From the NCBI GenBank assembly GCA_028687935.1, contig JAQTZE010000008.1:1-64000 (forward strand): DNA of 64,000 bases, written 5' to 3'. A program made the translations under genes and the position numbers. This document shows positions 53,791-63,218 of the stretch, in pieces; the stretch's first letter is position 1, and each line of letters opens with the position of its first letter. The stretch comes from Sulfurimonas sp. GTDB taxonomy: Bacteria > Campylobacterota > Campylobacteria > Campylobacterales > Sulfurimonadaceae. The notes under the pieces were generated by a model that was not told the origin of the DNA, searched no databases, and saw only the letters and a program-made list of their open reading frames with translations.

Positions 53791-53796
53791 TATAAT
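53791..53796 (+). promoter_or_regulatory. -10 box for rimO
   Basis: TATAAT lies 51 nt before the rimO ATG, between the 7-bp arms AATTGGA (53784-53790) and TCCAATT (53814-53820). The arms may form an operator or a short leader hairpin. Confidence 0.45.
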
Positions 53797-53847
53797 GCCA
53801 CTCAAATTTAGATTCCAATTAAGTTTGGGATAACAAAGCAGTAAACT

Positions 53848-55161
53848 ATGAACAATAAACTCCATATCGTATCCCTCGGATGCACGAAAAATCTCGTTGA
53901 CACTGAAGTGATGATGGGCAAACTCAAGAACTTTGAGCTCACAGATGACAGCGAAAACGCAGACGTCATCATCGTAAATACTTGCGGCTTTATCGATGCC
54001 GCAAAACAAGAATCTATCAACACAATCTTAAACCTCCATGATGCGAGAAAAGAAGACTCCCTTCTCGTTATGGCAGGATGTCTCAGTGAACGCTACAAAG
54101 AAGAGCTCATGCTTGATATGCCAGAGGTAGATATTTTTACAGGTGTGGGCGATTATGACCATATCGACGAACTCCTCGCTGAGAAAAAAAGCCGCTTTTC
54201 TGAGCAGGTCTTTCTTATAGATGGAGCGGAGCGCGTTGTGACGGGTTCTAGCTATCATGCTTACATCAAACTCTCAGAAGGATGTAACCAGACTTGTAGT
54301 TTTTGTGCTATCCCCTCTTTCAAGGGCAAGCTCAACTCAAGAAGCCTTGATTCGATTGCCAAAGAGGTCGAAGGGCTTGTTAAAAAAGGCTATTATGACT
54401 TTAGTTTTGTTTCTCAGGATAGTTCATCGTATCTTCGTGACCAAAATGTCAAAGACGGTCTGAGTCTGCTTATTCAGCGTATCGAGCTTATTGATGGCGT
54501 GAAATCTGCGAGAATTCTCTATCTTTATCCTTCGACAACAAGCATGGCACTTTTGAAAAATATCGCAAAAAGTACTATCTTTCACAACTACTTTGATATG
54601 CCTATCCAGCATATCAACGATGAGATGTTGCGTTTAATGAAACGCGGCTTTGGCAAAGATAAAACTTTAGAGCTTTTAAACTTTATGCGTTCACTTCCGA
54701 ACTCTTTTGTGAGAACCAGCTTCATCGTAGGCCATCCAAATGAAACGCAAGAGATGTTTGATGAGATGTGTGAATTTGCCGCATCTTTTGGTTTTGACCG
54801 CATCAATGTCTTCTCGTATTCAGATGAAGAGACGACACCTGCGTATGACATGAGCGACAAGATATCTGCAAAAATCATAGCAAAACGTGCAAAAATCCTT
54901 GGCGCTATCGCTTCGGAATGCACACAAAAATCTCTTGAAGCTGAAGTAGGTGAAACGATAGAACTTGTCATCGACGGTGAGAGTGATGAGCATGAGTATC
55001 TTCTGAGCGCACGTAAACTTCTTTGGGCTCCAGATATTGACGGTGAGATCTATGTCAATGACAGAAATGGCGCAGATGAGCTGCGTTTTGGCGTTATCTA
55101 CAAAGCAAAAGTAACAGAACTTATCGGCAATATTTTGACGGCTACTGTGGATAATGCTTAA
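53848..55161 (+). CDS. rimO: Ribosomal protein S12 methylthiotransferase RimO
   Basis: RimO adds a methylthio group to an Asp of ribosomal protein S12 with two iron-sulfur clusters. The 437 residues have the N-terminal UPF0004 domain (HIVSLGCTKNLVDTEVMMGK, NTCGFIDAAKQES), the radical-SAM motif EGCNQTCSFCAIPSFKG with C-x3-C-x2-C, and a C-terminal TRAM domain. These details separate it from MiaB, also present in this window. tilS overlaps its end by 8 nt. Confidence 0.95.
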   Translation: MNNKLHIVSLGCTKNLVDTEVMMGKLKNFELTDDSENADVIIVNTCGFIDAAKQESINTILNLHDARKEDSLLVMAGCLSERYKEELMLDMPEVDIFTGVGDYDHIDELLAEKKSRFSEQVFLIDGAERVVTGSSYHAYIKLSEGCNQTCSFCAIPSFKGKLNSRSLDSIAKEVEGLVKKGYYDFSFVSQDSSSYLRDQNVKDGLSLLIQRIELIDGVKSARILYLYPSTTSMALLKNIAKSTIFHNYFDMPIQHINDEMLRLMKRGFGKDKTLELLNFMRSLPNSFVRTSFIVGHPNETQEMFDEMCEFAASFGFDRINVFSYSDEETTPAYDMSDKISAKIIAKRAKILGAIASECTQKSLEAEVGETIELVIDGESDEHEYLLSARKLLWAPDIDGEIYVNDRNGADELRFGVIYKAKVTELIGNILTATVDNA

Positions 55162-56155
55162 AGCTGCAAATCTCGAAAAACTACGCAATAAAAAAAACCT
55201 CCTTGCATTTTCTGCGGGAGTAGATTCTACTGCATTACTTTTTTTACTCTTAGAAAACAATATCAAATTTGACATCGCTATCGTGGATTATGGAGTGCGT
55301 TCGCAAAGTAAAAAAGAAGTGGCTTATGCCAAAGAACTCTCTCAAGAATATAACTTCCTTTGTCATATTCATCAAGCCAAACAAATCGAGAAAAACTTTG
55401 AAGCCAAAGCACGTGAAATTCGCTATGAGTTTTTTCATACTTTAGTGCAAAAGCATGGCTACGAAAATCTCCTCACAGCGCATCATCTTGGTGACAGATT
55501 CGAGTGGATGCTTATGCAGTTTTGCAAAGGTGCGGGCTGTGCTGAACTCTCTGGAATGCAAGAGATTGAAGAACGCGAAGGATACACGCTTGTGCGACCT
55601 CTTTTGCATCTTGACAAACAAGAGTTGCTCCTCTACCTTCAAACAAATAACAAAAAATATTTCTTTGATGCGAGCAATAGTGATGCAGCCATTAAACGCA
55701 ACCATTTCAGAATAAACCATGCTGTGCCCCTTTTGCAAGAGTATCTTCAAGGTATTAAAAAAAGTTTTGCTTATCTGGATGAAGATTTCGCTTCACTCAT
55801 ACAAACAGTTACTCTAGAGAAGTTTGAAGAACTTATATATTTTAAATCAAGTGAAGATAAACGCAGCGATATCTACGCCATAGACAAATATCTCAAAACG
55901 CAGGGGTATATGCCTAGTGCGAGTGAGAGAGCTCTACTCAAAGAGGAAAAAAGTCTTGTACTAGGAAGAAAATATCTTGTGAGTAAATGTCAAGGGTTTA
56001 TCTTTATCACTGCCTTTAAACGCAGTGAAGTGCTCTTGCCAAAAGAGTTTAAAGAGGCGTGCAGAAAAATGCAGATAGATCCAAAGCTACGCCCTTTTCT
56101 TTATCAAAACGCAGCTGCATTTGCGCACGTCAAAGAGTTACTCTTCACCCTCTAA
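55154..56155 (+). CDS. tilS: tRNA(Ile)-lysidine synthetase
   Basis: TilS changes C34 of tRNA-Ile(CAU) to lysidine so that it reads AUA. The 333 residues show the PP-loop LAFSAGVDSTALLF (residues 17-30) and the conserved TAHHLGDRFEWMLMQFCKGA, and NHFRINHAVPLL. It is shorter than E. coli TilS and lacks the extra C-terminal domain, as in Campylobacterota. The 3' end overlaps the facing PilO-like gene by 18 nt. Confidence 0.93.
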   Translation: MLKAANLEKLRNKKNLLAFSAGVDSTALLFLLLENNIKFDIAIVDYGVRSQSKKEVAYAKELSQEYNFLCHIHQAKQIEKNFEAKAREIRYEFFHTLVQKHGYENLLTAHHLGDRFEWMLMQFCKGAGCAELSGMQEIEEREGYTLVRPLLHLDKQELLLYLQTNNKKYFFDASNSDAAIKRNHFRINHAVPLLQEYLQGIKKSFAYLDEDFASLIQTVTLEKFEELIYFKSSEDKRSDIYAIDKYLKTQGYMPSASERALLKEEKSLVLGRKYLVSKCQGFIFITAFKRSEVLLPKEFKEACRKMQIDPKLRPFLYQNAAAFAHVKELLFTL

Positions 56156-56707
56156 TTCACTCATATTGAGATCTTCTCTAGGTGGTTTTTTCTCTGCAGC
56201 ATAGACACGCATAGTAAAAGAAGATTTGATAAGATCTCCATCACGTACAAAGTTTATAGGGAAGTTGATCCCAATAATCCATTCACTTTTGTTGATGGCA
56301 TCCAAAAAGTCATAAAAACTTTGTGGTGAGTTGATATGTGAAGTCGTATTCACCTCATAGACACAAAACGGATCTTCATCTGCAATTTTCTCTTTTTCAG
56401 CGATAATCAAAGATCTAAAGTGCTCTTTATGCAGTTTTTCAAAACGCTCTACATTGAAAGGCGTTGCGAGTGCTTCGATAACATGACGATTATCTGCTTG
56501 AAGTTGTTTATAGACTTCAAGTGTTTCATCGTGGAAATTTTGGTACTTTCTGAGCTCTTTACTCTCTTTTTGGAGTTCGACTCTCTGCTCTCTATATTTT
56601 TTCCCCTCAGGAATCAAAACTAAAAAGGAAAAAAGCAGCACAAAAATCAAAAGAATACTCGAGAGTACGATAAGATAGATACTTTGACGTGAGATCTTAA
56701 TTTTCAT
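56138..56707 (-). CDS. PilO-like inner-membrane protein
   Basis: The 189 residues have one N-terminal membrane helix (about 10-32) followed by a coiled coil (KKYREQRVELQKESKELRKY) and a small ferredoxin-like periplasmic domain (SFYDFLDAINKSEWIIGIN), the layout of PilO and GspM in type IV pilus and type II secretion alignment complexes. Its start overlaps the PilN-like gene by 11 nt. Confidence 0.7.
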   Translation of the reverse strand: MKIKISRQSIYLIVLSSILLIFVLLFSFLVLIPEGKKYREQRVELQKESKELRKYQNFHDETLEVYKQLQADNRHVIEALATPFNVERFEKLHKEHFRSLIIAEKEKIADEDPFCVYEVNTTSHINSPQSFYDFLDAINKSEWIIGINFPINFVRDGDLIKSSFTMRVYAAEKKPPREDLNMSELEGEE

Positions 56708-57269
56708 CTTCGCTCTCTTGTGCTATTTTTTCCTGTCCAACATCTCTCATGCTAGTTTCCAAATGATCATCTTCAATGTAATTTGTTGAGACAAAACGCA
56801 ACCATCCATTGGAAAGCGGATAAAAACTACTATAGGTCTTATGAAAGATTGAACGTAGCGGTGCTTGCAGCATAAAATTGTAAACATCTTTATTTGGAGT
56901 AATCCCATGAAGAATAAGTCCATTCTCAAGTAAAGAGGCTTCTGAGAGCGTAATTCTTTGTGGGATAAGATCAAAAAGATTTGCAATCGAATCCTTGAGC
57001 ACACTGTTTTGCGTCATAACACGCTCCCCCAAAAGAGACTCTTTATTGATAAACGCAATCTCTGTTTTCATATCTTCAATAGCCTCGCCCAGATCAAATC
57101 TTTTTTGTATCATCTCAGCTTTTTGACTTTGAAAGCTAAAATCTTTAAAAAATAAAAAGGTATAGGTCAAAAAAAGCATCGCGAGTGTCATCATAAAAAA
57201 AGTTATTGCGAGTTTGAGCTCTGGCGTGAAAGCAGATTTCTTTCGAGGCTTTGTATAGCTGTATTTCAT
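56697..57269 (-). CDS. PilN-like inner-membrane protein
   Basis: The 190-residue protein has a basic cytoplasmic tail (SYTKPRKKSAFTPELK), one membrane helix (about 21-42), a coiled-coil part and a domain with LFDLIPQRITLSEASLLENG, the PilN pattern in which the predicted fold is ferredoxin-like. Overlaps on both sides suggest coupled translation with PilM-like and PilO-like partners. Confidence 0.7.
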   Translation of the reverse strand: MKYSYTKPRKKSAFTPELKLAITFFMMTLAMLFLTYTFLFFKDFSFQSQKAEMIQKRFDLGEAIEDMKTEIAFINKESLLGERVMTQNSVLKDSIANLFDLIPQRITLSEASLLENGLILHGITPNKDVYNFMLQAPLRSIFHKTYSSFYPLSNGWLRFVSTNYIEDDHLETSMRDVGQEKIAQESEDEN

Positions 57270-58273
57270 AGGTTAAGCTCCGCTTTTGCTAGCTCACACA
57301 CCTGCATACCTAAGTCAATTTTTCTCACATAGACACTCAGAAACATCTCCTCTTCAAGGTAGCGCTTGAGATCGAGAGTTATACCAAAACCATCAGCGAT
57401 GTAGACATTCTCTATAAAAGTGCTCTTATATTTATCTTCACCATAAAAATGTTTTACTGAATTCTGGATCAACAAAAATCTCTGAAAATCTTCACTAAAA
57501 TTTTCGCTTGCGTTTGTGCTTTCTTCTTGGATCTGATCTTGATGAAACTCTTCTTCTAAGTCTCTTGAATCAGCAAATTCATTGATCTCTTCGAGTGTGT
57601 CAAGGTCTTCTATATCTCCAAAATCATCCAAAGAATCTATCTCATCAGCATTTATATCTTCAAGATCAATACCCTCATCCAGATCAAAGTCCAGCTCATC
57701 TGCACTCTCTTCATAGACTAATACAGCTTCTTCATCTGTGCGTTTTTGTACATCAAGGTGCTTGGCGAAGAGTAGTTCAGAGTTACCAAAAATAGCCAAA
57801 GAGAGATAATTTTCTTCCACTAAGACAAACATTGCCAAATGCGAATCAATCTTGTCTTTAAAAAATTCAGCCAATAAAACAAAAGGAGAGAATACAAAAT
57901 CTATCCCGATTGGCTTGTAGTGTCTCTCAAGGGAGTAGAGATCGGCCTGCGACGTAAAATAGCTCCATTTTTCTTTAAAACATCGATGTTCTGAAGAGGT
58001 AACATCATGAAAATGCCCGATTTGATTTTTTGAACAGGTAGGTATTGCGCCTTGGGCAGAAGATGTATCAAGAATCGAAACATAATAATATGGAGACTCA
58101 CTCGTGTATCCGAGGATGAAGTCAAGCATTTTTTCATTGATTGATCTTGTGGCAAAAGTTTTTTCAATACTTTCAATTACATTTTTTTTTGAGAGGAGTT
58201 CAATATATACTGTAGACTCAGAACGTTTGAGAATAATATTTACAAGTACTTTAAGATATAAAGAGCCAAACAC
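57266..58273 (-). CDS. PilM/GspL-like protein with an acidic insert
   Basis: The 335 residues have the order and size of a PilM/GspL-type actin-like protein, but the core is weakly conserved. A stretch of about 65 residues (about 205-270) is almost only Asp, Glu, Leu and Ile (LDFDLDEGIDLEDINADE and on) and is not found in classical PilM. It shares a start/stop base with xerH and overlaps the PilN-like gene by 4 nt. The identification rests on operon context. Confidence 0.6.
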   Translation of the reverse strand: MFGSLYLKVLVNIILKRSESTVYIELLSKKNVIESIEKTFATRSINEKMLDFILGYTSESPYYYVSILDTSSAQGAIPTCSKNQIGHFHDVTSSEHRCFKEKWSYFTSQADLYSLERHYKPIGIDFVFSPFVLLAEFFKDKIDSHLAMFVLVEENYLSLAIFGNSELLFAKHLDVQKRTDEEAVLVYEESADELDFDLDEGIDLEDINADEIDSLDDFGDIEDLDTLEEINEFADSRDLEEEFHQDQIQEESTNASENFSEDFQRFLLIQNSVKHFYGEDKYKSTFIENVYIADGFGITLDLKRYLEEEMFLSVYVRKIDLGMQVCELAKAELNL

Positions 58274-59130
58274 TACTCACCCGCTCCACAAAGAGGATGT
58301 GCTTTATTGTAATTTTGTTGTTTCAATGCACTGCCTAATTTTGTATATATTTGCGTTGTCGCCATAGATGAGTGACCAAGTAACTCGCTTACGTCCACTA
58401 TAGGTGCACCGCTGTTGAGAAGTGCAGTAGCATACGAATGACGCAATTGGTGGGGAGTAACTTTAAGGGCAACCCTCTCAAAGACTTTAGTAACTATATA
58501 TCTTAGACTATTTTCGCTTAATTTTCCTCTATTTTTTTCAAAAAGGAATTTTTTTGGAGCGCTGCCTTGCAAATAGCTCTCTATCAGAGCTTTAGTAGTG
58601 CCGAGAAGTGGAATATCTCTTTGCTTGTTTCCTTTCCCAAGAACTCGTACCCATTCATCTGATATATCGCTGAGCTTGATGCTCGAGAGCTCTGAGATAC
58701 GCACCCCTAAAGTATAAAGCATCACAACTATCAGACGCTCTTCAAGCTCTGCATGCTCCAATGCTTCCATGATGTGTTTATGCGAGATAGGTTTTGGCAA
58801 TGTTTTGGCAATCTTTACGCTCTCATCTGCTTTGAGTACAACAAGAAATCCATTTTCATTAAGATACTCTGTAAAGCTTCGTATTGCACTGAGTTTTTTT
58901 GAAATTGTCTTTGCGTTTAGGTGTGCTATTTTGATGCGATAGGGCATAAGATTCAAGAGGATTTGCTTCTCTTCTTGGACTGTTTCTATACAGGCCAGAG
59001 CCTCTTTTATAGAAGCATCATAACTCTCAATCGTGAGATCCGAATACCCCTTAAAGCTTTCTAGGAACTCTAGAAAAGCTACTCGTTGCTTATCGAGTAA
59101 CTTTTTCAAGAAGTTTCTCAAACTTTTCAT
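58273..59130 (-). CDS. xerH: Tyrosine recombinase XerH
   Basis: XerH resolves chromosome dimers at difH in Campylobacterota, which use one recombinase in place of XerC/XerD. The 285 residues show an N-terminal core-binding domain and the catalytic residues Arg in LGVRISELSSI, Lys in GKGNKQRDIPL, His-Arg in HQLRHSYATALL, His in LGHSSMATT and Tyr in TQIYTKLG. No difH site was recognised in this window. The start overlaps the preceding gene by 41 nt. Confidence 0.9.
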   Translation of the reverse strand: MKSLRNFLKKLLDKQRVAFLEFLESFKGYSDLTIESYDASIKEALACIETVQEEKQILLNLMPYRIKIAHLNAKTISKKLSAIRSFTEYLNENGFLVVLKADESVKIAKTLPKPISHKHIMEALEHAELEERLIVVMLYTLGVRISELSSIKLSDISDEWVRVLGKGNKQRDIPLLGTTKALIESYLQGSAPKKFLFEKNRGKLSENSLRYIVTKVFERVALKVTPHQLRHSYATALLNSGAPIVDVSELLGHSSMATTQIYTKLGSALKQQNYNKAHPLCGAGE

Positions 59131-59545
59131 GATATTGGGAAGCTTCTTGAACTAAACTATCATCTGTTATCACGCTTGGAGCAAGCTTGACATATTCTGT
59201 TACCATGATTTCACACATCGTTCGTATCTTTGCTTTATCCGCATCGGAGACATTTTCGTGGGTCGCTATCTTATTGATATCAGCCATATATTTGTTGCCC
59301 ATCTCAATATAGGATGTATATTTCAGTGCTGTGATCGTCTGTGCCATAATCGTCGAAGCCATTCTATTATAAACGTCGAGACTAAAGGCCTCTTTGGCTA
59401 GAATAAGTGCTTCTTTATAGTTACCTGTTTCAAAAAAATACTTCGCTTGTAGAGACTTTTGGTAAGAAGGATTGACTAAAACATATATCCCCATCACAGA
59501 GATCAAAGCCAGAGCAACAAGAGTGAGCAGTGTTTTAGTGTTCAT
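59090..59545 (-). CDS. Membrane-anchored hypothetical protein (151 aa)
   Basis: A single N-terminal helix (about residues 5-23) is followed by helical repeats, KYFFETGNYKEALILAKEAF being like one tetratricopeptide repeat. The protein would face the periplasm. It overlaps the DUF374 gene by 11 nt and xerH by 41 nt. I do not recognise the family. Confidence 0.55.
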   Translation of the reverse strand: MNTKTLLTLVALALISVMGIYVLVNPSYQKSLQAKYFFETGNYKEALILAKEAFSLDVYNRMASTIMAQTITALKYTSYIEMGNKYMADINKIATHENVSDADKAKIRTMCEIMVTEYVKLAPSVITDDSLVQEASQYHEKFEKLLEKVTR

Positions 59546-60167
59546 GTTTTAATAAGCCCTCTTTTATAACTATTCTCGCCTCTTCAAGCTCCATTTCACC
59601 TACATCGAGCATCTCTGAAGCATAATAATGAAGCGTACCAAAAGGTTTAGGAATAGTAAATTTATCCCAACTACTCAGACGCCAAAACTTTGTCGGTTTG
59701 ATCTCCACGAGAACAATTTTCGCCTCTGTTTTTTGCGCCATCACTATTATACCATCTGCGACTTCATGACGTGGCCCTTTTGGTCCATCGGGAGTAATTC
59801 CAATATCATAGCCCTCTTTTATGCTTTTGATGCCTTCGATCAAAACGCGGACTGCGTTTCTATTTGTAGAACCTGCTATCGTTCCAAGACCAAAATATTT
59901 GATAGTCTTAGAGATAAGAGCACCATCAAAATGGCTTGAGATAAGGACTTTTGCATGAGGCGTTTTACGGTAATGTGAGTAGAGATAGGGAAGCATCAGA
60001 AGCTCTCCATGCCAACAAGCAAAGATGATAGGTTCATCTGCTATCTCTTTGGGAACATGGAACTCTTTTTTGTTTGTCAGATATAAAAAACGGATAAGGA
60101 GTGCGCCTATAAAAGGCAAGAGAAAAAGAGCAGCAAAACGGCTGAAATTCTTAAGCAAGAATCTCAC
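59535..60167 (-). CDS. DUF374 lysophospholipid acyltransferase-like protein
   Basis: The 210 residues match DUF374 proteins: [15 protein letters not shown] near the N-terminus, with an HGELLM motif in place of the acyltransferase H-x4-D, and [19 protein letters not shown]. Family members are linked to lipid A or phospholipid acylation, but activity is unproven. It overlaps miaB by 17 nt. Confidence 0.8.
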   Translation of the reverse strand: MRFLLKNFSRFAALFLLPFIGALLIRFLYLTNKKEFHVPKEIADEPIIFACWHGELLMLPYLYSHYRKTPHAKVLISSHFDGALISKTIKYFGLGTIAGSTNRNAVRVLIEGIKSIKEGYDIGITPDGPKGPRHEVADGIIVMAQKTEAKIVLVEIKPTKFWRLSSWDKFTIPKPFGTLHYYASEMLDVGEMELEEARIVIKEGLLKHEH

Positions 60168-61452
60168 CTGTTAAGATAGTTCGAGCAACAGAGATGATCT
60201 TCACATCTCTAAACTCTCCCAAAAGTTCATCCGAACCTTTGACTTTGATGAGAATGTTATTATCACTTCTTCCTGCGACGAAACCGCCTTGATTAAGCAC
60301 TTCAAAATAGACTCTGAAGGTTTTTCCAAGTTGCAGGTCGTTTTTTGCATCTATTATCCCATTATGAAGAGTCTGGAGATAGTTTAATCTCTCTGAAGCC
60401 ACTATGTCATCCACAGTATTTGTAAAATGTTCTGCTTCAGTTTCTGGACGCGGTGAGTATTTGAAAGAGAAGATCTGATCGAATTTCACTTCTTCTACTA
60501 TACTAACACTCTCTTCAAAATCTTCATCGCTCTCGCCAGGAAAACCAACAATAATATCTGTACTGATAGTTGCTTCAGGGCACTCTTGTCTCAGTTTTGC
60601 AACGCGGTTTAAAAACCACTCTCTCGTATAGCCGCGTTTCATATCTTTGAGCACTTTGGACGAGCCGCTTTGTAGAGGCATATGCATAGATTTACAGATT
60701 TTTGGATTGGACGCAAACTCTTCTATAAACTCATCATCCATATGAAAAGGGTGTGGAGAGGTAAAACGTATACGCTCAAGGTCTTCTATTTTACTGAGGC
60801 GACGAAGCAGTTCTGTAAAGTTTACTTTTTCATGTTCACCCGAAAAACGACGACCGTAATTATTGACATTTTGTCCCAAAAGAAAGATCTCTTTAGCACC
60901 TGTATTTACAATTTTTTGCGCCTCTTGGATGATTAGGGCATCTGGAATAGAGACCTCTTCACCCCGCGTTTTTGGGACGATACAAAAGGTACAGCTCTTA
61001 TCACATCCGATAGAGATATTGATAAAACCTTTGTAAGGGGAAGTTCTAAAGTCTTCAAACGCAAACTCACTCTCATCATAATTAATATCTATCTCTACGG
61101 CTCTTTCTTTATGGAGGACTTCCGTAATTTTTGAGACATTTCGAGCACCAAGTACAAAACTGACATAAGGAGCGCGTTTGATGATTTCAGCACCAAGATG
61201 CGAAGCGGTACAACCGCACACACCTATTTTAGCACCCTCTTTTTTCTTTTTGTAAAAGACACCGAGTTCAGAAAAAAGCTTCTGCACAGGTTTGTCTCTC
61301 ACGGAACAGGTATTTATAAGAATCAAGTCGGCATCTTTAAAATCGTCGGTCGTCTCATAACCTTCTTTTTCTCTAAGTTCCGCAATCATGTGCTCCGAAT
61401 CACGAGAATTCATCGCACATCCGAGAGTCTCTATAAATAACTTTTTGCTCAT
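60151..61452 (-). CDS. miaB: tRNA-2-methylthio-N6-dimethylallyladenosine synthase MiaB
   Basis: MiaB adds a methylthio group at tRNA position A37. The 433 residues have [29 protein letters not shown], the radical-SAM cluster motif [16 protein letters not shown], and a C-terminal TRAM domain. The protein lies in the operon HP0268-like, miaB, DUF374, TPR-like, xerH, PilM/N/O-like. Its sister RimO is 5 kb away. Confidence 0.95.
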   Translation of the reverse strand: MSKKLFIETLGCAMNSRDSEHMIAELREKEGYETTDDFKDADLILINTCSVRDKPVQKLFSELGVFYKKKKEGAKIGVCGCTASHLGAEIIKRAPYVSFVLGARNVSKITEVLHKERAVEIDINYDESEFAFEDFRTSPYKGFINISIGCDKSCTFCIVPKTRGEEVSIPDALIIQEAQKIVNTGAKEIFLLGQNVNNYGRRFSGEHEKVNFTELLRRLSKIEDLERIRFTSPHPFHMDDEFIEEFASNPKICKSMHMPLQSGSSKVLKDMKRGYTREWFLNRVAKLRQECPEATISTDIIVGFPGESDEDFEESVSIVEEVKFDQIFSFKYSPRPETEAEHFTNTVDDIVASERLNYLQTLHNGIIDAKNDLQLGKTFRVYFEVLNQGGFVAGRSDNNILIKVKGSDELLGEFRDVKIISVARTILTGEILA

Positions 61453-61462
61453 AAGACTCTCT

Positions 61463-61708
61463 CTAGCTTACGATATGCACTTGATACATATACTCATTGT
61501 CTGAAAGACCATATTTCACTTCATTCATATAAAAACTTTTACCTTTTGCTTCAAAATAGTCTTGAAGTTCTAGTAAATCTTTGTGAGAGTTCTCTCTGTC
61601 AAAATAAAAAATGATACTCTTCTCTTTTTCAACACTTGCCTCTATTTTTGCTAATTCAGCTTTCTTCGGCTTTGTATTTATCTCTGTTCTTGCAAATTTT
61701 AAATCCAT
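61463..61708 (-). CDS. HP0268-like small nuclease family protein
   Basis: The 81 residues match the Helicobacter pylori HP0268 type by length and pattern ([46 protein letters not shown]). HP0268 was reported to have nicking and RNase activity. In H. pylori it also lies next to the miaB gene (HP0269), so the order is conserved across the phylum. It ends 10 nt before miaB. Confidence 0.8.
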   Translation of the reverse strand: MDLKFARTEINTKPKKAELAKIEASVEKEKSIIFYFDRENSHKDLLELQDYFEAKGKSFYMNEVKYGLSDNEYMYQVHIVS

Positions 61709-61798
61709 TTTCGATCCTTGTCTCTAATATAAAAAGTTTTGCATTATAGTAAAAATGTACTAAAAGATGCATTAAAGATGTTTTTAGCACTTTTTGCG

Positions 61799-61994
61799 TA
61801 TAATTTGCAACTTCATAAGAAATCCCCAAACAACAGATCTTATTTTTTGTGAAAAAGCGATAACTCTGCCTCTAAGAAGGCTAGCTTTAGTCACCCCAGC
61901 GGTGTTAGCGTAGAGAAAGTGACTTTGTCGCTTTCTCGTATAATTAGATGGAAGGTTTCTTTCATTTTATGAAATAAAATTAAGGAATATTATA
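61799..61994 (+). other. nusA leader with two -10 boxes and a stem-loop
   Basis: Two TATAAT boxes, at 61799-61804 and 61939-61944, bracket a structured stretch. GAGAAAGTGAC (61913-61923) pairs with GTCGCTTTCTC (61927-61937) around a 3-nt loop, and AGTCAC (about 61889) could instead pair with GTGACT (61919-61924), so two folds compete. CACC...GGTG forms a smaller hairpin. A ribosome-binding site AAGGAA and the ATG follow. Either a small RNA or an attenuator for nusA. Confidence 0.5.
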
Positions 61995-63128
61995 ATGGAA
62001 AAAATTTTAGATATTGCAGAAGCAATCGCACACGAAAAAGGGCTAAGCCAAGAGAGTGTTTTAACTGCACTTAAAACCGCTTTTGTACAAACAGCAAAAA
62101 GAGTCATCAATCATAGATTTGCCTTCGAGGCACAGATAGACAAGCAGAGTAAAAAAGTAAAAATAATTCAAATTATCACAGTTGTTGCTGATGATGATGC
62201 AAGACTTCTTGATGAAGAGAGTGCACCCGCATATATGTCTATTACAGAAGCCAGAGAATACGATGATCAAGTAGATCTTGATGACCAACTCCAAATCGAC
62301 CATAACATCGAAGACTACGGCAGAACTGCAGCTTCACAACTCCACCGTGAGATCGAATATCATATCCAAAGACTTGTAGAAGATGAGCTTTTCAACAAAT
62401 ACAAATCAAAAATCGGTGTCCTTGTATCAGGACGTGTCACACGTGTTGACAACCAAAACGCAACCTATATCGAAGTCGATGAAGTACGCGCAGTATTACC
62501 GATGAAAAACCGTATCAAAGGTGAAACATTTAAAGTTGGTGACCACATCAAAGCGGTTGTACGTCGTGTTGGCATGGACAAAGAAAACGGTATCCAAATA
62601 GAACTCTCACGTACTTCTCCTAAATTTCTAGAAGAGCTTTTAGCGCTTGAAGTTCCTGAGATCGCTGATGGTGCTGTTATCATCGAAAAATCAGCACGTA
62701 TCCCTGGTGAGCGAGCAAAAGTTGCCCTTATCAGCACGCACCCACAAGTAGATGCAGTTGGTGCTACTGTCGGTGTCAGAGGTGTTCGTATAAACGCAGT
62801 AAGCCAAGAGCTTATCGGTGAAAACATCGACTGTATCGAGTACTCAAGCATAGCGGAGTTGTTTGTCTCACGTGTTATGAGCCCTGCAATTATCTCGCAT
62901 GTTGAGATTGTGAAAAACGAACAAGGTGAAAATGAAAAAGCCATCATCACCCTTCCGGCGGATCAAAAGTCAAAAGCAATTGGGAAGAGCGGTATAAATA
63001 TTCGTCTTGCTTCAATGCTTACAGGTCTTCAGATAGAGCTTAATGAGACAAATGAAAAAACGAATGAGAACGGACAGATAGAAGAAGCAAAAGACGGTGT
63101 TGACGCACTTCAGGCGCTCTTCAACTAA
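61995..63128 (+). CDS. nusA: Transcription termination/antitermination factor NusA
   Basis: NusA binds RNA polymerase and nascent RNA. The 377 residues contain an N-terminal RNAP-binding domain, an S1 domain (about 135-200: GVLVSGRVTRVDNQNATYIE), and two KH domains (about 230-340; GVRGVRINAVSQEL and AIGKSGINIRLASMLTG). It lacks the C-terminal acidic repeats of E. coli NusA, as is common outside gammaproteobacteria. No rimP or infB neighbours are in the window. Confidence 0.95.
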   Translation: MEKILDIAEAIAHEKGLSQESVLTALKTAFVQTAKRVINHRFAFEAQIDKQSKKVKIIQIITVVADDDARLLDEESAPAYMSITEAREYDDQVDLDDQLQIDHNIEDYGRTAASQLHREIEYHIQRLVEDELFNKYKSKIGVLVSGRVTRVDNQNATYIEVDEVRAVLPMKNRIKGETFKVGDHIKAVVRRVGMDKENGIQIELSRTSPKFLEELLALEVPEIADGAVIIEKSARIPGERAKVALISTHPQVDAVGATVGVRGVRINAVSQELIGENIDCIEYSSIAELFVSRVMSPAIISHVEIVKNEQGENEKAIITLPADQKSKAIGKSGINIRLASMLTGLQIELNETNEKTNENGQIEEAKDGVDALQALFN

Positions 63129-63136
63129 TTAGTCCG

Positions 63137-63161
63137 CATAAGGAATAAAGTCCCTTATGCT
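63137..63161. terminator. Hairpin GCATAAGG/CCTTATGC after nusA
   Basis: A perfect 8-bp stem (63137-63144 with 63154-63161) around a 9-nt loop, 8 nt after the nusA stop. First of three hairpins in a row. Confidence 0.5.
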
Positions 63162-63190
63162 TCGATCACGTTCCTGTGGCGACTAAACCT

Positions 63191-63216
63191 TGCCTCTTTC
63201 GAGGCAGAGATTTTTT
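63191..63216 (+). terminator. Rho-independent terminator for nusA
   Basis: TGCCTC-TTTC-GAGGCA (63191-63206) is a 6-bp perfect stem with a 4-nt loop, followed by GAGATTTTTT. This is the best terminator of the cluster. Confidence 0.75.
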
Positions 63217-63218
63217 CT

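Noticed and set aside
57100..57160. difH recombination site near xerH
   Set aside because: An imperfect AT-rich stretch looked faintly like difH, but it lies in the PilN-like gene and the arms do not match well enough.
61811..61940. 6S RNA or a known riboswitch before nusA
   Set aside because: I could not match the terminal stem and open bubble of 6S RNA, nor any riboswitch core I know. It is kept as an unassigned structured leader.
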